Source: Schistocerca nitens
Taxonomy: Eukaryota > Arthropoda > Insecta > Orthoptera > Acrididae
DNA: 64,000 nucleotides
NCBI RefSeq assembly: GCF_023898315.1
Contig: NC_064621.1
Coordinates: 18,598,501 to 18,662,500 of the forward strand
Direction of reading: 5' to 3'
Below, one piece after another: positions 23,608 through 33,650 of this stretch. Numbering within the stretch: position 1 is the stretch's first letter; every line of letters begins with the position of its first letter. Made by a program: the position numbers and the translations under genes. Under the pieces are notes generated by a model that did not search any database, was not told the DNA's origin, and saw nothing but the letters and a program-made list of their open reading frames with translations.

Positions 23608-24094
23608 TGTGGTGTCACCGCCAGACACCACACTTGCTAGGTGGTAGCCTTTAAATCGGCCGCGGTCCATTACTATACGTCGGACCCGCGTGTCGCCACT
23701 GTCAGTGATTGCAGACCGAGCGCCGCCACACGGCAGGTCTAGAGAGACTTACTAGCACTCGCCCAGTTGTACAGCCGACGTTCATAGCAGTGGTTCACTG
23801 ACAAATTACGCTCTCATTTGCCGAGACGATAGTTAGCATAGCCTTCAGCTACGTCATTTGCTACGACCTAGCAAGGCGCCATTACCAATTTATATTGAGC
23901 TTCTTATTACTGTACCGTCAGACCGGTGTTCTACAGTTATCGATTAAAGTAAAGTATTACATCAACTACGTACTTTATTTGCTACTAAAAATTCCCTTAA
24001 CTGTTCCAGACCTCACGCCAGTCTGCGTGTAATTAAACGCGTGTATTTCGGCCTACTCTAGCAACACGGTGTTGGCTCTTCTGCCAACACTTCA
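23608..24094 (+). repeat. 3' LTR of the Gypsy element
   Basis: Identical to the 5' LTR over 487 bp except for five substitutions that I can see (for example in the AGCNTTTAAATC and CAGTTGNACAGCC segments). Followed by the duplicated CCAAG. Confidence 0.95.
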
Positions 24095-24163
24095 CCAAGT
24101 CTGTGGTTCATTGTAAGGTACTAATCTCTGCATTATTAGTGTATTAAAAAGTCATGATGTCAG

Positions 24164-27100
24164 TCAGGTCTCATACGAGGACTTTACAATGCAAGTTATA
24201 CTGAACTTACAAATATCGGTGGGTATATTTCTACAGAAAGGTATATGTTGTTGTTGTGGTCTCCAGTCCTGAGACTGGTTAGATGCAGCTCTCCATGCAA
24301 CTCTATCCTGTGCAAGCTTCTTCATCTCCCAGTACCTACTGCAACCTACATCCTTCTGAATCTGCTTAGTGTATTGATCTCTTGGTCTCCCTCTACGATT
24401 TTTACCCTCCACGCTGCCCTCCAATGCTAAATTTGTGATCCCTTGATGCCTCAAAACATGTCCTACCAACCGATCCCTTCTTCTAGTCAAGTTGTGCCAC
24501 AAACTTCTCTTCTCCCCAATCCTATTCAATATCTCCTCATTAGTTACGTGATCTACCCACCTTATCTTCAGCATTCTTCTGTAGCACCACATTTCGAAAG
24601 CTTCTATTCTCTTCTTGTCCAAACTGGTTATCGTCCATGTTTCACTTCCATACATGGCTACACTCCATACAAATACTTTCAGAAACGACTTCCTGACACT
24701 TAAATCTATACTCGATGTTAACAAATTTCTCTTCTTCAGAAACGATTTCCTTGCCATTGCCTGTCTACATTTTATATCCTCTCTACTTCGACCATCATCA
24801 GTTATTTTACTCCCTAAATAGCAAAACTCCTTTACTACTTTAAGTGTCTCATTTCCTAATCTAATCCCCTCAGCATCACCCGATCTAATTTGACTACATT
24901 CCATTATCCTCGTTTTGCTTTTGTTGATGTTCATCTTATATCCTCCTTTCAAGACACTGTCCATTCCGTTCAACTGCTCTTCCAAGTCCTTTGCTGTCTC
25001 TGACAGAATTACAATGTAATCGGCGAACCTCAAAGTTTTTATTTCTTCTCCCTGGATTTTAATACCTACTCCGAATTTTTCTTTTGTTTCCTTTACTGCT
25101 TGCTCAATATACAGATTGAATAACATCGGGGAGAGGCTACAAACCTGTCTCACTCCTTTCCCAACCACTGCTTCCCTTTCATGCCCCTCGACTCTTATAA
25201 CTGCCATCTGGTTTCTGTACAAATTGTAAATAGCCTTTCGCTCCGTGTATTTTACCCCTGCCACCTTCACAATTTGAAAGAGAGTATTCCACTTAATGTT
25301 GTCAAAAGCTTTCTCTAAGTCTACAAATGCTAGAAACGTAGGTTTGCCTTTTCTTAATCTTTCTTCTAAGAAAAGTCGTAATGTTAGTATTGCCTCACGT
25401 GTTCCAACATTTCTACGGAATCCAAACTGATCTTCCCCGAGGTCCGCTTCTACCAGTTTTTCCATTCGTCTGTAAAGAATTCGCGTTAGTATTTTGCAGC
25501 TGTGACTTATTAAACTGATAGTTCGGTAATTTTCACATCTGTCAACACCTGCTTTCTTTGGTATTGGAATTATTATATTCTTCTTGAAGTCTGTGGGTAT
25601 TTCACCTGTCTCATACATCTTGCTCACCAGATGGTAGAGTTTTGTCATGACTGGCTCTCCCAAGGCCATCAGTAGTTCTAATGGAATGTTGTCTACTCCC
25701 GGGGCCTTGTTTCGACTCAGGTCTTTCAGTGCTCTGTCAAACTCTTCACGCAGTATCTTATCTCCCATTTCATCTTCATCTACATCCTCTTCCATTTCCA
25801 TAATACTGTCCTCAAGTACATCGTTCTTGTATAAACCCTCTATATACTCCTTCCACCTTTCTGCCTTCCCTTCTTTGCTTAGAACTGGGTTGCCATCTGA
25901 GCTCTTGATATTCATACAAGTGGTTCTCTTCTCTCCAAAGGTCTCTTTAATTTTCCTGTAGGCAGTATCTATCTTACCCCTAGTGAGACAAGCCTCTACA
26001 TCCTTACATTTGTCCTCTAGCCATCCCTGCTTAGCCATTTTGCACTTTCTGTCGATCTCATTTTTGAGACGTTTGTATTCCCTTTTGCCTGCTTCATTTA
26101 CTGCATTTTTATATTTTCTCCTTTCATCAATTAAATTCAATATTTCTTCTCTTACCCAAGGATTTCTATTAGCCCTCGTCTTTTTACCTACTTGATCCTC
26201 TGCTGCCTTCACTACTTCATCCCTCAGAGCTACCCATTCTTCTTCTACTGTATTTCTTTCCCCCATTCCTGTCAATTGTTCCCTTATGCTCTCCCTGAAA
26301 CTCTCTACAACCTCTGGTTCTTTCAGTTTATCCAGGTCCCATCTCCTTAAATTCCCACCTTTTTGCAGTTTCTTCAGTTTCAATCTGCTGTTCATAACCA
26401 ATAGATTGTGGTCAGAATCCACATCTGCCCCTGGAAATGTCTTACAATTTAAAACCTGGTTCCTAAATCTCTGTCTTACCATTATATAATCTATCTGATA
26501 CCTATTAGTATCTCCAGGATTCTTCCAGGTATACAACCTTCTTTTATGGTTCTTGAACCAAGTGTTAGCTATGATTAAGTTATGCTCTGTGCAAAATTCT
26601 ACAAGGCGGCTTCCTCTTTCATTTCTTCCCCCCAATCCATATTCACCTACTATGTTTCCTTCTCTCCCTTTGTCTACTGACGAATTCCAGTCACCAATGA
26701 CTATTAAATTTTCGTCTCCCTTCACTACCTGAATAATTTCTTTTATCTCGTCATACATTTCATCAATTTCTTCATCATCTGCAGAGCTAGTTGGCATATA
26801 AACTTGTACTACTGTAGTAGGCATGGGCTTTGTGTCTATCGTGGCCACAATAATGCGTTCACTAAGCTGTTTGTAGTAGCTAACCCGCACTCCTATTTTT
26901 TTATTCATTATTAAACCTACTCCTGCATTACCACTATTTGATTTTGTATTTATAACCCTGTAATCACCTGACCAAAAGTCTTGTTCCTCCTGCCACCGAA
27001 CTTCACTAATTCCCACTATATCTAACTTTAACCTATCCATTTCCCTTTTTAAATTTTCTAACCTACCTGCCCGATTAAGGGATCCGACATTCCACGCTCC

Positions 27101-27226
27101 GATCCGTAGAATGCCAGTTTTCTTTCTCCTGATAACGACGTCCTCTTGAGTAGTCGCCGCCCGGAGATCCGAATGGGGGACTATTTTACCTCCGGAATAT
27201 TTTACCCAAGAGGACGCCATCATCAT
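24164..27226 (-). CDS. RTE-like LINE polyprotein, 1020 codons, probably inactive
   Basis: It starts at MMMASSWVKYSGGK (27226). APE endonuclease: LRIGAWNVGSLNRAGR, ISEVRWQEEQDF (catalytic Glu), VIGDWNSSV and GADVDSDHNLLV. RT: NKAPGVDNIP, CENYRTISLISH, FVDLEKAFDNIKW (motif A) and GVRQVCSLSPMLF (motif B, usually RQGCSLSP). The catalytic box reads LRFADYIVIL, so the second aspartate of FADD is a tyrosine, which should abolish RT. The C terminus has the KKRIEAFEMWCYRRMLKIRW region. The normal stop appears lost: the frame reads through the element's 3' tail and ends in flanking DNA at 24164. The frame is long and open, yet the enzyme is dead by its motif. Confidence 0.85.
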   Translation of the reverse strand: MMMASSWVKYSGGKIVPHSDLRAATTQEDVVIRRKKTGILRIGAWNVGSLNRAGRLENLKREMDRLKLDIVGISEVRWQEEQDFWSGDYRVINTKSNSGNAGVGLIMNKKIGVRVSYYKQLSERIIVATIDTKPMPTTVVQVYMPTSSADDEEIDEMYDEIKEIIQVVKGDENLIVIGDWNSSVDKGREGNIVGEYGLGGRNERGSRLVEFCTEHNLIIANTWFKNHKRRLYTWKNPGDTNRYQIDYIMVRQRFRNQVLNCKTFPGADVDSDHNLLVMNSRLKLKKLQKGGNLRRWDLDKLKEPEVVESFRESIREQLTGMGERNTVEEEWVALRDEVVKAAEDQVGKKTRANRNPWVREEILNLIDERRKYKNAVNEAGKREYKRLKNEIDRKCKMAKQGWLEDKCKDVEACLTRGKIDTAYRKIKETFGEKRTTCMNIKSSDGNPVLSKEGKAERWKEYIEGLYKNDVLEDSIMEMEEDVDEDEMGDKILREEFDRALKDLSRNKAPGVDNIPLELLMALGEPVMTKLYHLVSKMYETGEIPTDFKKNIIIPIPKKAGVDRCENYRTISLISHSCKILTRILYRRMEKLVEADLGEDQFGFRRNVGTREAILTLRLFLEERLRKGKPTFLAFVDLEKAFDNIKWNTLFQIVKVAGVKYTERKAIYNLYRNQMAVIRVEGHEREAVVGKGVRQVCSLSPMLFNLYIEQAVKETKEKFGVGIKIQGEEIKTLRFADYIVILSETAKDLEEQLNGMDSVLKGGYKMNINKSKTRIMECSQIRSGDAEGIRLGNETLKVVKEFCYLGSKITDDGRSREDIKCRQAMARKSFLKKRNLLTSSIDLSVRKSFLKVFVWSVAMYGSETWTITSLDKKRIEAFEMWCYRRMLKIRWVDHVTNEEILNRIGEKRSLWHNLTRRRDRLVGHVLRHQGITNLALEGSVEGKNRRGRPRDQYTKQIQKDVGCSRYWEMKKLAQDRVAWRAASNQSQDWRPQQQHIPFCRNIPTDICKFSITCIVKSSYET

Positions 27227-27536
27227 TTAATCATACAGTAAAGCTGCATGTCCTCGGGAAAAATTACGGCTGTAGTTTCCCCTTGCTTTCAGCCGTTCGC
27301 AGTACCAGCACAGCAAGGCCGTTTTGGTTAATGTTACAAGGCCAGATCAGTCAATCATCCAGACTGTTGCCCCTGCAACTACTGAAAAGGCTGCTGCCCC
27401 TCTTCAGGAACCACATGTTTGTCTGGCCTCTCAACAGATACCCCTCCGTTGTGGTTGCACCTACGGTACGGCCATCTGTATCGCTGAGGCACGCAAGCCT
27501 CCCCACCAACGGCAAGGTCCATGGTTCTTGGGGTGG
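24247..27536 (-). mobile_element. RTE-like LINE, full length, 12-bp TSD
   Basis: AGAAAGGTATAT occurs at 24235-24246 and 27537-27548. The 3' end is a short GTT run on the plus strand (CAACAA tail), typical of RTE-type elements. A leader of about 310 bases precedes the ORF and is shared with the plus-strand copy at 38425-41631, including the phrase ACCTTGCCGTTGGTGGGGAG. Confidence 0.9.
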
Positions 27537-27548
27537 AGAAAGGTATAT

Positions 27549-27840
27549 ACATAGCTAAATTACACTAATGTCGCACACTTGTGGTGCTAGCACTGGGGTA
27601 GGTTGGGAGGGGCAGTTACATCTCTTCTGTTCTCTTTCGTTGCACGTGCAAAGCTGGTCCCAGCACAGTTCTCGACTGTGGTAGACTTGTCTCTGCACAG
27701 CACGTGTCAATGACCGCAGCCACTGCAGCTACCGCCACACACTCCTACTGTTCCTCAGCATCTGCGAGACAGCAGCTCTGAGATGATTTTAATAGAGCCG
27801 TGGTGGAGAGCGGGTGTGTGTGTGGGAGGGGGGGGGGGGG
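27549..27840. other. No feature; G-run at the right edge
   Basis: Unassigned sequence ending in a GT-rich patch and a G-run (27828-27840) that abuts the truncated mariner-like element. Confidence 0.5.
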
Positions 27841-28129
27841 ACTACAAAGAACGAAACTCGCCTAGCTTGAAGGGGAAAACCAGATGGCGCTATGGTTGGC
27901 CCGCTAGATGGCGCTGCCATAGGTCACACGGATATCAACTGCGTCTTTTTAAATAGGAACCCCCATTTTTATTACGTATTCGTGTAGTACGTAGAAAAAT
28001 ATGAATGTTTTAGTTGGACCACTTTTTTCGCTTTTTGATAGATGGCGCTTTAATAGTCACAAACGTATAAGTACGTGGTATCACGTAACATTCCGCCAGT
28101 GCGGACGGTATTTGCTTCGTGGTGTTAAA

Positions 28130-29183
28130 ATGGACCGTTTACCAATTGCGGAAAAGGTCGATATCGTGTTGATGTATGGCTATTGTGATCAAAATGCCCA
28201 ACGGGCGTGTGCTATGTATGCTGCTCGGTATCCTGGACGACATCATCCAAGTGTCCGGACCGTTCGCATGATAGTTATGTTTTTTAAGCAAACAGGAAGT
28301 GTTCAGCCAAATGTGAAACGTCAACCACGATCTGCAACAAATGATGATGCCCAAGTAGGTGTTTTAGCTGCAGTCGCGGCTAATCCGCACATCACTAGCA
28401 GACAAAAATGCGCGAGAATCGGGAATCTCAAAAACGTCGGTGTTGAGAATTCTACATCAACATCGATTGCACCCCTACCACATTTCTATGCACCAGAAAT
28501 TGCATGGCGAAGACTTTGAACGTCGTGTACAGTTCTGCCACCGGGTACAAGAGAAATTACGGGACGATGACAGATTTTTTGCACGAGTTCTATCTAGCGA
28601 CGAAGCGTCATTCACCAACAGCGGTAACGTAAACCAGGGTAACATGCACTATTGGGCAACGGAAGATCCACGATGGCTGCAACAAGTGGAACATCAGCGA
28701 CGTTGGCGGGTTAATGTATGGTGCGGCATTATGGGAGGAAGGCCCCCATTTTATCAATGACAATCTAAATGGTGCAATGTATGCTGATTTCCTACGTAAT
28801 GTTCTACCGATGTTACTACAAGATGTTTCACTGCTGACAGAATGGCGATGTACTTCCAACATGATGGATGTCCGGCACATAGCTCGCATGCAGTTGAAGC
28901 GGTATTGAATAGCGTATTTCATGACAGGTGGATTAGTCGTCGAAGCACGTTCACCGCACGTTCACCGGATCTGACGTCCCCGGATTTCTTTCTGTGGGGA
29001 AAGTTGAAGGATATTTTCTATCGTGTTCCAGCGACAACGCCTGACAACATGCGTCAGCGCATTGTCAATGCATGTTCGAACATTACGGAAGGCGAACTAC
29101 TCACTGTTGAGAGGAATGTCGTTACACGTATTGCCAAATGCATTGAGGTTGACGGACATCATTTTGAGCATTTATTGCATTAA
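28130..29183 (+). pseudogene. Mariner-like transposase, frameshifted
   Basis: The start codon at 28130 opens MDRLPIAEKVDIVLMYGYCD, a helix-turn-helix start. It runs to about 28420, then the frame moves to one with VLRILHQHRLHPYHISMHQK-like sequence and LSSDEASFTN (first catalytic Asp), on to about 28750. After further shifts it ends with YFQHDGCPAHSS (second Asp) and SPDLTSPDFFLWGKLKDI, where the mariner-type third Asp sits, and GHHFEHLLH before the stop at 29181. At least three frame changes make it a pseudogene. The family excises and inserts at TA. Confidence 0.8.
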
Positions 29184-29331
29184 TGTGGTATTTACAGGTA
29201 ATCACGCTGTAACAGCATGCGTTCTAAGAAATTATTAGTACACAAAGGTATATGTGTCACATTGGAACAACCGAAATAAAATCTTCAAACGTACCTACGT
29301 TCTGTATTTTAGTTTAAAAAACCTACCTGTT

Positions 29332-29692
29332 GAAACTTCCTGGCAGATTAAAACTGTGTGCCGGACCGCACACTCCGCTGCAGAGTGAAAATCTGATTGT
29401 GGAAACATCCCCCAGGCTGTGGCTAAGCCATGTCTCCGCAGTATCCTTTCTTTCAGGAATGCCAGTTCTGCAAGGTTCGCAAGAGAGCTTCTGTAAAGTT
29501 CGGAAGGTAGGAGACGAGGTACTGGCAGAAGTAAAGCTCGTGAGTCGTGCTTGGGTAGTTCAGTTGACAGAGCACTTGCCCGCGGAAGGCAAAGATCCCG
29601 TGTTCGAGTCTCGGTCCGGCACACAGTTTTAATCTGCCAGGAAGTTTCATATCAGCGCACACTCCGCTGCAGAGTGAAAATCTCATTCTGGG
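29332..29692 (-). mobile_element. Composite SINE/MITE-like insertion with tRNA-like core
   Basis: A 12-bp duplication, AACCTACCTGTT, flanks it (29320-29331 and 29693-29704). Inside is an inverted repeat of about 38 bases: GAAACTTCCTGGCAGATTAA at 29332 and its complement at about 29631-29651. Between the arms a tRNA-like segment reads GTAGTTCAGTTGACAGAGCA with a B box GTTCGAGTCTC near 29600. A phrase CGCACACTCCGCTGCAGAGT occurs directly repeated at about 29368 and 29656. It has features of both a SINE (B box, long TSD) and a foldback element. It lies within the mariner-like element. Confidence 0.75.
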
Positions 29693-30023
29693 AACCTACC
29701 TGTTACCAACTGTTCGTCTAAAATTGTGAGCCATATGTTTGTGACTATTACAGAGCCATCTATCACAAAGCGAAGAAAGTGGTCCTACTAAAACATTCAT
29801 ATTTCTTTACGTACTACACGAATATGTAATAAAAAATGGGGTTCCTATTTAAAAAAAAAACAGTTGATATCTGTTTGACCTATGGCGCGCCATCTGGTTT
29901 CCCCCTTCAAGTTGGACAAGTTTCGTTCTTTGTAGTTTTTTCGTTTGAGGCTTATTTCGTGAGATACTTGGCCCAGTCACGATCAATGGACCACCCTGTA
30001 TGTACATATCGACTAGTATATAC

Positions 30024-30028
<5 letters not shown>

Positions 30029-30082
<54 letters not shown>
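30029..30082 (+). repeat. (GT)n microsatellite
   Basis: About 27 uninterrupted GT units just right of the mariner-like end. Confidence 0.95.
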
Positions 30083-30084
<2 letters not shown>

Positions 30085-30107
30085 ATCACATACAATCTCT
30101 TACTTCC

Positions 30108-30154
30108 CACTCTGCCAATTTCTCCTCCCCCTTTCTGACCATCTCCTGCCCCCT
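30108..30154 (+). repeat. Pyrimidine-rich DNA left of the hAT
   Basis: Contains TTTCTGACCATCTCCTGCCC, close to CTCTGACCATCTCCTGCTCC at 36583 on the other side of the hAT. The hAT therefore appears to have landed in one pyrimidine-rich tract. Confidence 0.55.
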
Positions 30155-30440
30155 CTCCCAATTGGAGCTCTGCATTTCGATGAAAACAAGCTCTCGAGCA
30201 TTTCCCATTTCGTGCCGCTGCTCGACGGCTGGGAAAGGCCCACGCTGCGATACGGCTGTGGCCGTCTAATGCACCATGTGGCCGGTTGTCCTCCACCTCT
30301 CGGTTATCGGTTGGACTGTCGAGCACTGCCGGGCGCTCGAGCGTACTCACAATCTCGGCCGCCGGCAGTACAACCGCCGCGCGCTCTACAGTGCCTAATC
30401 GCATTAGAAACCGCGTGTAAACGCAGTTGACGATCTGGCT

Positions 30441-31740
30441 TTGAGCAGCGCAGACAGCGTTATGGATAAACCAAGTATCGGCCGTAAACGTTCCATTCAC
30501 GAAACGAAGAGAAGTGTTACGGAGAGAATTAGGAGCGGCTCATTAGTCCTGAAGAAGAAAGACATGTCGGAAGAGGGGGCGAAAAGTGGAGCTTGGAAAT
30601 CGTTTACACTAGTAGTGGATCCTGTCACGCAGGCTTCTGCTGCTTTCGTGCAATGTACCACATGCGATACCATACTTTCGTACCAGTCAAGCACAACAGG
30701 TATGATTCGGCACTGCAAAAGTAAATGCGGAGCAGAAGTCCACCGGCCACTTGCAGTACCAAGTAGCATAAAGAAAGTTGTTGTTGATAGGTTGGTCGGT
30801 ATGAGTGGAATAGATTTGCTACCGTTAAATACTTGTAGTAAGATTGGCTCCAAGAATTATTCGCAGGAGCTCATCAATGTTGGCGCCACTTACGGCGAAG
30901 TCAGTATAGAAGATGTTCTTCCGCACCCTACCACTGTGTCGCGGCATATTAAAGAAAAGGCAGACAAAATACGGGTGACAATGGTGCCCAAGCTAATATG
31001 TGCCTTAAAGAACAAAATGTGCGCTTTAGACGCTGATCTGTGGTCTGATAACTACAAGAAGAGAAATTTTTTGACTGTGACGTCGCATTATGTGAATGAT
31101 GAGTGGCAGCTAGAAACGCTTGTTTTGATAACAGCCGAGTTTCCGGACGTACCTAAGACAGGAGAGAACATGCGGCACGAAATCGAAGAGTAGATGCTTG
31201 AGTTAGGAATTAACAAGAATGATCTTACGAAATGTTACTTTGTCACCGACCAAGGAGCTAATATGAAGAAGGCACTTGAATCTTACGACCGTTTGCCTTG
31301 CTTTGATCACTGCTTGATGACTGCGCTTCGTCACACATTTCAAAAGACGTTTTTAGAAGACGAAGCCCCTGAAATCCTGTCGTATCTACTATCAGCGAGA
31401 GCTATAGTAGGCTATTTGAAGAGATCGGGTCACTCGGGGCGTCTGCGGCACTCTGTGAAGCAAGAAGCTGTAACTCGGTGGAACAGTATACTGTTAATGC
31501 TCAATTCCGTCATAAGTCAAATCGACGATATTCGAGATCTACTAGAATCCCGGGGGCAATCGACACTCTTAGAAACCTTCCAAGAAGGGTGCGCACGAGA
31601 CGTTGCCGCTTTTCTAACCCCCTTTAAAGAAGCGAGTTTGGATTTGGAAACTGCAGAGATAACAACGCTGGAACGTGTGCTGCCGTGGTACAAGAGTCTG
31701 TCACATCATTGTGAACCAATAGACAGTGACAGTGACCGAA
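30441..31740 (+). pseudogene. hAT transposase, N-terminal and middle part
   Basis: ATGs at 30441 and 30462 are both possible starts. A BED-type zinc finger follows: VQCTTCDTILSY then MIRHCKSKC (C-x2-C, H-x3-C like). The catalytic region begins with CALDADLWSDNYKKRNFLTV and has FVTDQGANMKKAL, both standard hAT motifs. A TAG at 31191-31193 interrupts the frame, which otherwise continues to HHCEPIDSDS at about 31735, where a LINE fragment takes over. Sequence after this point in copy 2 begins an intron, so the break is near an exon end. The protein would bind and cut the hAT ends; this copy cannot. Confidence 0.85.
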
Positions 31741-31750
31741 GGGTCAAGCA

Positions 31751-31976
31751 GTAGATTACTCCCTCCGACGTATATCTCGCGAAGAGACCATGAGGATAAA
31801 ATCAGAGAGATTAGAGCCCACACAGAAGCATACCGACAATCCTTCTTTCCACGAACAATGCCAGACTGGAATAGAAGGGAGAACCGATAGAGGTACTCAG
31901 GGTAACCTCCGCCACACACCGTCAGGTGGCTTGCGGAGTATGGATGTAGATGTAGATGTAGATGTAGATGACCAAA
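31751..31976 (+). mobile_element. 5'-truncated 3' end of the CR1-like LINE
   Basis: The sequence matches, with substitutions and small indels, the last ~150 bases of ORF2 and the 3' UTR of the LINE at 2387-6590, in the opposite orientation within this window. It ends in GATGTA repeats at about 31941-31970. The shared phrase AGAGAGATTAGAG and the near-match GGTGGCTTGCGGAGTATG help place it. It abuts the hAT exon on its left and the capsid-like relic on its right. Confidence 0.85.
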
Positions 31977-33650
31977 CAAAAGGAAATATTAACTCTTACA
32001 ACCAGAATATTGATTTCGACATAAATATTGGAGATGGTTTTTGTTATCCACATCACAGTTATTGCTATATGCGCTTCGAAGTTGTTCACAAAGACGAGTG
32101 AACAGATTTATCCATCAAACATTAAACTTGTTGAAAACTTTTTTCCTCACATGTTTTCAGATATAACGATTAGGAAGCACCGTACAACTATTGAAAGACT
32201 TGACCACCCTGGAATTGTTTCAACTGTTATGGTTAGATCCTATTACTCAACAGAGGACGAAAAAGAGCTAAAAATGAGTTTCTTTTCTAGTGAGAAAGTT
32301 CAAAGAAAGGAAAATAAAATTCTCCTTCCAGTTAAATTGTTATTTGGTTTCTTTTAGGATTACCAAGAAATAATGTGGAAAGGAGGTTTACAGATTTCCT
32401 TTAGACGAAACGCAAATGATGATAATTGTTTATACAGGTGGGGTGATAACACAACAACGCCTAAAGAAGGAAAAATTTTAATTAAACGTATGGTGTCACC
32501 GCCAAACACCACACTTGCTAGGTGGTAGACTTTAAATCGGCCGCGGTCCGCTAGTATACGTCGGACCCGCGTGTCGCCACTATCAGTGATTGCAGACCGA
32601 GCACCGCCACACGGCATGTCTAGTGTAAAGAGACTCCCTAGCACTCGCCCCAGTTGTACAACCGACTTTGCTAGCGATGGTTCACTGAGTACATACGCTC
32701 TCATTTGCAGAGACGACAGTTTAGCATAGCCTTCAGCTACGTCACTTGCTACGACCTAGCAAGGCGCCATATTCAGTTATTATGAACAGATAATATTGTG
32801 ACTAATGAACCGTCAAGAGCGACGTTCATCATTAATGGATTAAAGTTAAGTATGAAACTAATTACGTCCGCTTTCTGAATTCTAATTCCTTGTCATGTTC
32901 CAGACCTCACGCCAGTATAGTCCTTCCCTCCTCACGCCAGCCTGCGTGAGCTAAACGCGTAAATTTCGGCCTCCTCTAGTAACACGGTGTAGGCTCTTCT
33001 GGCAACACAACAAAAAGCATTTCAGTTAGAATGCCTATTGTTGTTTATCAACCGAATTATGCAGATAAAATAAGAGGAACTTTATTAATTAAGCGTAAAA
33101 CATCGATTACATTTGGAATAAATCAGTGTATTGAATTTACAAGATTAAGTGGTAAATAATTTGAACTGGATTTAACTACACAATTCAACTACAAAGAATT
33201 CGACATGCCTGACTTTGTTTGTGTTGTATTTCAAACCAATCGAAAGGAAAATCAAAACTCTGATTCTAATCTATTCGATCACTGTAACCTGGAAAGCTTG
33301 TATTTGAAAAACAGTAAGTTTTTTCCTCTTGAATTTTGGAATCTAAAATTTAGTAAGAAAATCTATTTAACTGCATATGAAGCCTATACAGCTTTTCAGA
33401 GAGTTGTGCGACAAAGGACGAAGATGATGTTGGATCCTGAAACATTTATTCACAAAAGTCCTATTTTTGTGATCAATGCAAGTAAAAGATAAAGGGAAAC
33501 AGTTAGCTTCAGAAACAATATCAAACTTTGCGGAACACTGTCGAGTAATATACCTTCTAATACTTTCTGTTACATTAACCTTCTCGGCGACAAAACATTG
33601 ATTTATGAGTTGGAGAATGAAAAGGTAACTGAAAGGTTTTAGATGTAAGT
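31977..33650 (+). pseudogene. Maverick/Polinton-type major capsid protein relic
   Basis: Fragments in several frames follow the order of the double-jelly-roll capsid protein encoded by Polintons (called F54H12.2-like in many animal annotations). In order they are: a strand-rich N-terminal part (IDFDINIGDGFCYPHHSY), then LPVKLLFGFF (about 32326-32355), RMPIVVVYQPNYADKIRG after the solo LTR (about 33028-33080), VVFQTNRKEN and SNLFDHCNLESL (33222-33302), LEFWNLKFSKKIYL (33337-33380) and a C-terminal NTFCYINLLGDKTLIYEL (about 33557-33610). There are several stops and frame changes plus the LTR insertion, so it is dead. No other Polinton gene (polymerase B, integrase, ATPase, protease) is seen in the window. 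Assignment is from recalled family patterns, without a search. Confidence 0.6.
32489..33012 (+). repeat. Solo LTR of a Gypsy element
   Basis: About 524 bp, clearly homologous to the LTRs at 18440 and 23608 (shared runs such as TTGCTAGGTGGTAG and AAATCGGCCGCGGTCC) but with many substitutions and indels. No internal Gypsy sequence is attached. Possible duplication AAACG (32484-32488) and AAAAG (33013-33017), one mismatch. It splits the capsid relic. Confidence 0.85.

Larger units (their letters stand above)
18440..24094 (+). mobile_element. Ty3/Gypsy LTR retrotransposon, structurally complete
   Basis: It is 5,655 bp, with 487-bp LTRs at both ends starting TG and ending CA, and a 5-bp duplication CCAAG at 18435-18439 and 24095-24099. 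Order: LTR, primer-binding site, gag, protease, RT, RNase H, integrase, polypurine tract, LTR. Protease before RT before integrase places it in Ty3/Gypsy. I count five differences between LTRs (about 1%), so insertion was recent. Even so the coding region holds two in-frame stops and two single-base indels. No env gene is seen. A diverged solo LTR of a related family lies at 32489-33012. Confidence 0.95.
27841..30000 (+). mobile_element. Mariner-like DNA transposon with ~200-bp TIRs, left end missing
   Basis: 27841-28071 and 29733-29936 are inverted repeats of each other: ACTACAAAGAACGAAACT opens the left arm and its complement AGTTTCGTTCTTTGTAGT lies at 29919-29936. The right arm continues another ~64 bases to GGACCACCCTGTA at 30000, the true end. 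These bases have no partner on the left, where a G-run takes their place. A broken transposase lies between, and a 361-bp SINE/MITE sits in the right half. It cannot move without both ends. Confidence 0.85.

Noticed and set aside
30000..30430. Frames rich in VCVCVC or HTHTHT
   Set aside because: Produced by the (GT)n microsatellite.
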